From assembly GCA_963745665.1 (NCBI GenBank), contig CAVUYE010000003.1, positions 806,001-870,000 on the forward strand: a DNA stretch of 64,000 bases. The letters run 5' to 3'. Of the stretch, positions 59,527-64,000 are shown one piece after another. Numbering within the stretch: position 1 is the first letter of the stretch; the number at the start of each line of letters is the position of its first letter. The translations under genes and the position numbers were made by a program. This DNA is from Bog-473 sp963745665 (GTDB taxonomy: Bacteria; Actinomycetota; Acidimicrobiia; Acidimicrobiales; RAAP-2). The notes beneath the pieces were generated by a model. It was not told the DNA's origin. It did not search any database and worked only from the letters and a program-made list of their open reading frames with translations.

Positions 59527-60198
59527 ATGGTTCATGCGGCGATGGAAGGCGACGGCGCAGCCACCCGCACGGCGACACTTGACCTCGATTCGGCCGACTG
59601 GTTACGTGCTCTCGAAGGTGCGGAAGCGGAGCGAGAAGCAGCATGCCTTCAGCTGCACGCGATGTTGCTCCGAGCGGCACGTAGCGAGGTGCGACGACGC
59701 AGCGACCATCTCCAGATCGCCGGGCCCGAGCTTGACGATGTCGCGCACCAGGCTGCAGCCGACGCCATGGTGGCCATTCTCGCCAAGGCAGGCGAGTTCC
59801 GCGGGGAGAGCCGCTTCACCACCTGGGCGTACAAGTTCGTGATGTTCGAGGTATCGACGAAGGTCGGTCGCCATTTCTGGCGTAACCGGACTGTGGCGAT
59901 GGACGACGAAGACTGGAGTCGCCTGCCCGATCGCTTCGGTTTGGATCCGGCCCACGAAGCCGAGTGGCGGGACCTGGTCACTGCCCTTCATCAGGCGGTG
60001 GACGACGACTTGACCGATAGGCAGCGGCAGGTTTTTGTTGCCATCGTCTTAAATGGCACCCCACTTGATGCGTTGGTTGCCGAGTTGGGCTCGAACCGCA
60101 ACGCCATTTACAAAATGTTGTTCGATGCTAGACGTAAGTTGCGGGCGGCTCTTGTCGCAAAGGGACTTGTGGATACTGAAAGTTCGGCCAGCGTATGA
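59527..60198 (+). CDS. Sigma-70 family (ECF-like) sigma factor
   Basis: 223 residues. Region 2 (LDDVAHQAAADAMVAILAKAGEFRGESRFTTWAYKFVMFEVSTKVGRHFW) and region 4 (VDDDLTDRQRQVFVAIVLNGTPLDALVAELGSNRNAIYKMLFDARRKLRAAL) are clear. ATG 59527 (MVHAAMEGDG). ATGA overlap with a zinc anti-sigma gene. The divergent region 4 sequence shows that it is not a recent copy of the factor at 55.1-55.7 kb. Confidence 0.87.
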   Translation: MVHAAMEGDGAATRTATLDLDSADWLRALEGAEAEREAACLQLHAMLLRAARSEVRRRSDHLQIAGPELDDVAHQAAADAMVAILAKAGEFRGESRFTTWAYKFVMFEVSTKVGRHFWRNRTVAMDDEDWSRLPDRFGLDPAHEAEWRDLVTALHQAVDDDLTDRQRQVFVAIVLNGTPLDALVAELGSNRNAIYKMLFDARRKLRAALVAKGLVDTESSASV

Positions 60199-60425
60199 AG
60201 CACCAGACGGCGCTTGACCGCTTCCTCCTCACTGACCCGAAGGATGTGGGATGCGAGCAGGCGATGGAGTTTCTGCACGTCTACGTTGAGCTGGTGGCTG
60301 CCGGTGCTGCGGCCGAGGAGCGTTACCCGGGTATTGCCGCCCACCTCAAAGCGTGTGGCCCCTGCTCAGAGGATTTCACGGGGCTGTTGGCTGCGATCAC
60401 TGGTCCAGTACTCCCTCAGGACTGA
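60195..60425 (+). CDS. Zinc-binding anti-sigma factor (ZAS type), second copy
   Basis: 76 residues. GCEQAMEFLHVYVEL gives the first Cys and His, and IAAHLKACGPCSEDF the His-x3-Cys-x2-Cys. No membrane helix. ATG 60195 overlaps the sigma stop. Shorter than the first copy and lacking its C-terminal extension. Confidence 0.78.
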   Translation: MKHQTALDRFLLTDPKDVGCEQAMEFLHVYVELVAAGAAAEERYPGIAAHLKACGPCSEDFTGLLAAITGPVLPQD

Positions 60426-60517
60426 ACGTACCTGCCTGCTGAGGTAAGACGCAGCCGTCGTTTGATGCCCACCTCAATGGGATCGATGTCTCGGTTCCAT
60501 GACAAGGGAGATAGCGC

Positions 60518-60814
60518 ATGACTGTACGACTGGCAGTGCTCGCCTATTTGGAGGCAAAAGAAGGCAAAGGCGGCGAACTCGGCGCCTTTCTCGAGAGTGG
60601 CCGTGCCATTGCTGCAGCGGAGTCGGGAACCGTAACCTGGTACGCATTCAAAACCGGGGATACGAGCTATGGCATCTTCGACACCTTTGAGACTGAGGAC
60701 GCTCGCCAGAACCATCTCGACGGCGAGATCCCGCGTGGACTTGCGCAGGTTGCGCCGGATCTGCTGGCCGCAGAGCCCGACATCCGAATGGTTGAAGTCA
60801 TCGCCGTGAAGTAG
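60518..60814 (+). CDS. Antibiotic biosynthesis monooxygenase-like (ABM) domain protein
   Basis: 98 residues of the dimeric ferredoxin-like alpha/beta fold: AVLAYLEAKEGKGGELGAFLESGRAIAAAESGTVTWYAF, then DTFETEDARQNHLDGEI with a His, and VEVIAVK. Relatives are cofactor-free quinol monooxygenases or unknown. ATG 60518 with a weak ribosome site. Nothing next to it shows the substrate. Confidence 0.72.
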   Translation: MTVRLAVLAYLEAKEGKGGELGAFLESGRAIAAAESGTVTWYAFKTGDTSYGIFDTFETEDARQNHLDGEIPRGLAQVAPDLLAAEPDIRMVEVIAVK

Positions 60815-60915
60815 TTCAGTGCGTCGTCGAAAGGGCTGTTCCTCACATTGGTGCAGATAGACCGAACCACTTCAAAATTTCCCCCTCTTTGTTTCTGGTC
60901 TTTTCCCGCGTCTCC

Positions 60916-61003
60916 TCACGGCATTTCGACCGAGACGAGTTCGGCTAGCGCAGCTTCGATCGCCCGGTGAAATGTCGGGTAGGCGTAAGTCATTATTTGA
61001 AGC
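60916..61003 (-). pseudogene. C-terminal fragment of a pyridine nucleotide-disulfide oxidoreductase
   Basis: The minus strand reads LQIMTYAYPTFHRAIEAALAELVSVEMP to a stop. The YAYPTFHRAIEAAL stretch is the typical last helix of the mercuric-reductase/dihydrolipoamide-dehydrogenase-like dimerisation domain. Upstream of LQIM the similarity ends, and the frame runs into a nickel-permease-like stretch on the other strand. A truncated leftover. Confidence 0.6.
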
Positions 61004-61085
61004 TCGGTGGTGGCCACCGGCCTGATTGCCGTGGCGTTCCTGATCGGCACGATCGAAATCTCCGGGCTGGTGTCAACTAAGTTGC
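61004..61085 (+). pseudogene. Internal fragment of a NiCoT-type nickel/cobalt permease
   Basis: The plus strand reads VVATGLIAVAFLIGTIEISG, then LVSTKLHTWGSF. It resembles the late helix of the intact permease at 30.5-31.6 kb (ITGLSVFIALFIGTVEILGL). A stop lies just before it and the similarity fades after about 27 residues. It abuts the oxidoreductase fragment head to head, so this is recombined debris and not a gene. Confidence 0.5.
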
Positions 61086-61162
61086 ACACGTGGGGGTCGT
61101 TTTGTTTCGCCAAACACCCGTGCCAATGCGGAGGACAGGGTCTAGCGAACAGGAGGAGTGCA

Positions 61163-61975
61163 GTGGATCTCGGGCTTGCTGACGCACGCGTGCTTGTGGT
61201 GGGCGGCTCGCGCGGCATGGGCCGCGCCGCCGCTGAGACTTTCGCCCGGGAGGGTTCCCGCGTGGCGGTGCTCGCCCGGGCCAGCGAGGCACTCGATGAC
61301 ACGGTCGCCACTCTGCGCTCAGTAGGCAGCCCCGAGAGTGTCTCCCTCGCAGCGGACCTCACGAGCCTGAGCGAGGTCGACTCGGCCATCGACCTCTTGG
61401 GTGACCGGTGGAATGCCCTCGAGGTCCTCGTCAATGCCGCTGGCCCGGTCGAGGTCGGGGTCGGTCCCTTCGACCGGCTCGACGACGACGAGTGGAGGGG
61501 CACCTTCGATATCGGGGTTCTCAGCGCAGTCCGTACGGTTCGCCGCTCCCTGCCCCTTCTGCGACGCGGGTCGTTCGCTCGGATCGTGAATGTCTCGGCT
61601 CACTCCACCAAGCGACAGAGCCCGGACCTCGTGGCCTACACCGCTGCCAAGGCGGCCCTGAGCAGCCTGACGAAGAACCTGTCCCAATCGCTCGCACCCG
61701 AAGGCATCCTCGTCAACACTGTCTCGCCCGGGTCCTTCCTCTCGGAGGGGCTTCAGGGCTACCTCCGATCCCTTCCCCCGGAACGCGCAGTGGACAGCAC
61801 CAGCCTCACCGACGCCATGCGGGTCATCCGGGAAGACTTTGGGCACCCCGCCTATCTGGGGCGAGCAGGCAGCCCAACCGAGATCGGACCCGTCATCGCC
61901 TTTCTGGCGTCCCGCGTCAACAGCTATATGACCGGAGCCGATGTGAACGTCGACGGAGGGTCTGACTTCACCTAA
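61163..61975 (+). CDS. SDR family oxidoreductase
   Basis: 270 residues. VVGGSRGMGRAAAETFA is the nucleotide loop, LVNAAGPVEVG replaces NNAG, the catalytic Ser lies in IVNVSAHST, and YTAAK holds Tyr and Lys. It ends YMTGADVNVDGGSDF. AGGAGG at 61151-61156 makes GTG 61163 the start; the longer open frame upstream is permease debris. Same strand and 163 bp before the dehydrogenase gene, perhaps one pathway. Confidence 0.85.
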   Translation: MDLGLADARVLVVGGSRGMGRAAAETFAREGSRVAVLARASEALDDTVATLRSVGSPESVSLAADLTSLSEVDSAIDLLGDRWNALEVLVNAAGPVEVGVGPFDRLDDDEWRGTFDIGVLSAVRTVRRSLPLLRRGSFARIVNVSAHSTKRQSPDLVAYTAAKAALSSLTKNLSQSLAPEGILVNTVSPGSFLSEGLQGYLRSLPPERAVDSTSLTDAMRVIREDFGHPAYLGRAGSPTEIGPVIAFLASRVNSYMTGADVNVDGGSDFT

Positions 61976-62138
61976 GGACCCCCGGCAGCGAATGCCGAGT
62001 GAAGGTGTACGGAGACATGTCGGTGCCAACGCCCAGTCCGAGGGGGGTGGAATTAGATTGTGGCTGGCAGACTCGACAGGCCGAGCGCGATGTCAGCGCC
62101 GGCTGGGTCAGGCTCCCTGTCCCGCTAGGAGGGATCTC

Positions 62139-63023
62139 TTGTTCGCAGAACAGCACACAGCCGGTCCGACGATCGGGGTCATTGGGCTTGGCACCATCGG
62201 CGGCGGTATCGCCACCAACGTCCATGCCGCCGGATTGCCGCTGGTCGTGTATGACGTCCGAGTCGAGGCGACAGACCGCCATCGCGACTACGCCACGGTG
62301 ACCACTTCGCCAACCGACCTGGTTCACCAGTCCGACATCGTCGTGGTGGCCGTCGTGAATGACGAGCAGGTCCGTGCCGTGCTGTCGGGCCCCGAAGGAG
62401 CGCTGGCCGCCGGTGCACCTGGCACAACAGTTGTCGTGGTCAGCACGATCACGACGGCGTGCGTGGCTGCCATCGGCGCCGAAGCGGCGGCGCTCGGTGT
62501 GCCCATCATCGATTGTGGCGTCAGCGGCGGTCCGTCTGCGGCGGCCTCCGGCAACCTGGTCTGCATGTGCGGCGGAGACCCTGAAGTGATCGCCGGCCTC
62601 GCTCCGCTGCTCGAGGCCATTGGCTCGCTCACCGTCACCATGGGGCCGTTCGGCACCGGGTTGGCGGCCAAGCTTGCTCGCAACGTCGTGCAGTACGGAG
62701 GATGGCTGGCTGCTTATGAGGGGCAGGTCCTGGCTGAAGCCGCCGGTATTGAGCTCGCCAAGCTGGCTCAGGTTGTCAGAGCCAGCGACGCTCAGTCGGG
62801 CGGCCCGGCCACGCTCATGTTCCGGCGAACTGTGGCGCCCTTCACCCCTGCGGACGACCAGGGGTTGGTCGGGGCCATGCAGGCCGCAGCTGGCCTCGCG
62901 CGCAAGGACTTGCAGGCGGCTTTGGCGTTGGCGGAAGAGCTGGAGATCGAACTGCCGCTGGCGGCCATGACCGAAGCGAACTGCGGCGACATCTTCGGCG
63001 TCGGCGTCCCGCCAACTGAGTGA
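62139..63023 (+). CDS. NAD(P)-dependent 3-hydroxyisobutyrate dehydrogenase-like protein
   Basis: 294 residues of the beta-hydroxyacid dehydrogenase family. The fold opens with IGVIGLGTIGGGIATNVHAAGLPLVVYD, then the substrate loop CGVSGGPSAAASGNLVCMCGG, catalytic Lys in GTGLAAKLARNVVQYGG, and a C-terminal helical domain. TTG 62139 is chosen for TAGGAGGG five to six bases upstream; longer frames add low-complexity sequence. Could reduce or oxidise a small 3-hydroxy acid or imine; the substrate is not clear. Confidence 0.82.
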   Translation: MFAEQHTAGPTIGVIGLGTIGGGIATNVHAAGLPLVVYDVRVEATDRHRDYATVTTSPTDLVHQSDIVVVAVVNDEQVRAVLSGPEGALAAGAPGTTVVVVSTITTACVAAIGAEAAALGVPIIDCGVSGGPSAAASGNLVCMCGGDPEVIAGLAPLLEAIGSLTVTMGPFGTGLAAKLARNVVQYGGWLAAYEGQVLAEAAGIELAKLAQVVRASDAQSGGPATLMFRRTVAPFTPADDQGLVGAMQAAAGLARKDLQAALALAEELEIELPLAAMTEANCGDIFGVGVPPTE

Positions 63024-63073
63024 CGTCAGCGGTCTGCGTGGCGCCTCTAGGCGAACGACTCCTGCGTTAAGCG

Positions 63074-64000
63074 GCTCTTCGCGTTGAACTGGGGAACGTG
63101 ACGTAGGGAAGTATCCGCGAACGGGGTCAGGGGCCCCGACATCGTTGTGGTTGCTTGACGACCCAACGAGGAGGACCCCTGACAATGGATGACGCTACCG
63201 GCCTGGCGGAGGCGCTGTTGGGACTCGACGGATTCGCGGTGCTGGCCGTGGAAGAGACCTCCTCCGAGGTGATCGTGACCGTCGAGACGACAGCTGACTT
63301 CGTCGGGTGTCCAACCTGCGGTGTGCGTGCTGAGGCCAAGGATCGCCTCCGGGTCGACATCCGGGACCTGCCCTGCTTCGGACGTCCGGCACGGCTGGTG
63401 TGGATGAAGCGGCGCTGGCGCTGTACTGATCCCGATTGTGCGGCCAAGACGTGGACCGAGGGCACCGAGCACGTCGCCCCGCGAGCCGTCCTCACGCTTC
63501 GTGCCGGCGCAGAAGCCACCCGCCAGGTCGGAGAGCTCGCCCTCCCCGTCGCCGTCGTCGCCCGTGAGCTCGGGGTGTGCTGGTGGACCGTGATGGACGC
63601 CGTGGTCCTCCACGGCACGCCGCTGGTCGAGGACCCGGGGCGAGTCAAGAAGGTCCGAGCACTCGGCATCGACGAGACGTCGTTCTTGTCGGCGACCAGA
63701 GAGCACCGGACCATCTACGTGACGGGCCTCGTCGACCTGGACCGCAAGAGGATCATCGACATGGTGGAGGGCAACGCCGCCGTTGACCTGCGCCGATGGT
63801 GTGCCGAGCAGGACCCGGCCTGGATGCGGGCCATCCGAGTTGTCGCCACCGACCTCGCCGAGAGCTATCGCTCGGGGACGTCCCCGCACCTCGACCACGC
63901 CATCCGCGTCGCCGACCCGTTCCATGTGGTGCGCATCGCCAACCGCTGCGTCGACAAGGTACGCCGGCGCGTCCAGAACGAGACGCTCGGCCATCGCGGC
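63074..64000 (+). mobile_element. ISL3-family insertion sequence, left part
   Basis: A transposase gene of the ISL3 class runs off the window. The sequence starting GGCTCTTCGCGTTGAACTGG at 63074 matches my memory of ISL3 terminal repeats (GGCTCTTCG start). It lies 112 bp before the transposase start. The right end and target duplication are outside, so the boundary is provisional. Confidence 0.6.
63186..64000 (+). CDS. ISL3-family transposase, C-terminus cut by window edge
   Basis: 271 residues visible from ATG 63186 (MDDATGLAEALLGLDG), with GAGGAGG upstream. N-terminal zinc-finger (VGCPTCGVRAEAKDR ... RRWRCTDPDCAAKTW), helix-turn-helix-like VAVVARELGVCWWTVMDAV, and the start of the DDE catalytic domain (ALGIDETSFLSATREHRTIYVTGLVDLDRKRIID, and VVATDLAESYRSG with the second Asp). 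The third acidic residue lies beyond the edge. No stop so far, so it may be intact. Confidence 0.88.

Noticed and set aside
1..64000. CRISPR arrays, prophage or restriction-modification systems
   Set aside because: No regularly spaced repeats, phage structural genes or nuclease/methylase pairs were seen.

Overview
The window is a high-GC, GTG/TTG-start-rich bacterial chromosome segment. The gene families point to an actinomycete, most likely an uncultured soil or aquatic lineage of the Acidimicrobiia type. The supporting families are zinc anti-sigma pairs, MpaB/DUF2236, a split LigD, DUF1003, many SDR enzymes, an NHEJ ligase and an aa3 oxidase with two CtaG proteins. This placement is inferred from family content, not from a marker gene; no rRNA or complete tRNA is present.

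Layout. 1-12.6 kb is a metabolic mix: acyl-CoA dehydrogenase, type II NADH dehydrogenase with NUDIX, SnoaL-like protein, aldo/keto reductase, ArfB-like ribosome rescue factor, SurE, aldose epimerase, SDR, MpaB-like protein, ketopantoate-reductase-like protein, DinB-like protein and an arylsulfatase. 12.6-18.8 kb is a sugar uptake unit: ROK kinase, binding protein, a strong mRNA hairpin, ATPase, permease and a coupled membrane-anchored propeller. 18.8-30.4 kb carries a phosphoribosyltransferase, a CFA synthase, an isocitrate/isopropylmalate-type dehydrogenase, the split NHEJ LigD, a sulfotransferase and a GGDEF/EAL protein. 30.4-34 kb holds metal functions: nickel permease divergent from a Fur-family regulator, and ArsC.

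34.1-39.9 kb is a two-component system divergent from a compact redox module: a Ser/Thr-rich anchored protein, ApbE flavin transferase, a ferric-reductase-like heme membrane protein, a NuoF-like flavo-iron-sulfur protein and a single-cluster ferredoxin. I infer that it moves electrons from NAD(P)H or ferredoxin across the membrane to an extracytoplasmic flavin. 39.9-41.4 kb is a PadR/chromate transporter pair.

42-53.6 kb is a respiratory block. TlpA and SCO thioredoxin-fold proteins converge on an operon for aa3 oxidase subunits II, I and III, a cupredoxin, a 36-residue membrane peptide and CtaG. A second CtaG, a secreted propeller and a polytopic membrane protein fused to a SCO domain lie upstream. 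Subunit I has an N-terminal extension with extra membrane helices.

54.5-64 kb is looser and more mobile-looking: two sigma/zinc-anti-sigma pairs, a secreted lactonase-like propeller with a perfect terminator, SDRs, a peroxiredoxin, a small monooxygenase, a dehydrogenase, fragments of two unrelated genes stuck together, short tandem repeats, and the left end of an ISL3-type insertion sequence running off the window.

Quality warning: six one-base frameshifts fall in three adjacent genes at 3.4-5.5 kb, and a seventh interrupts ctaD at about 47.18 kb. All look like single-base gains, which suggests consensus errors rather than real gene decay.
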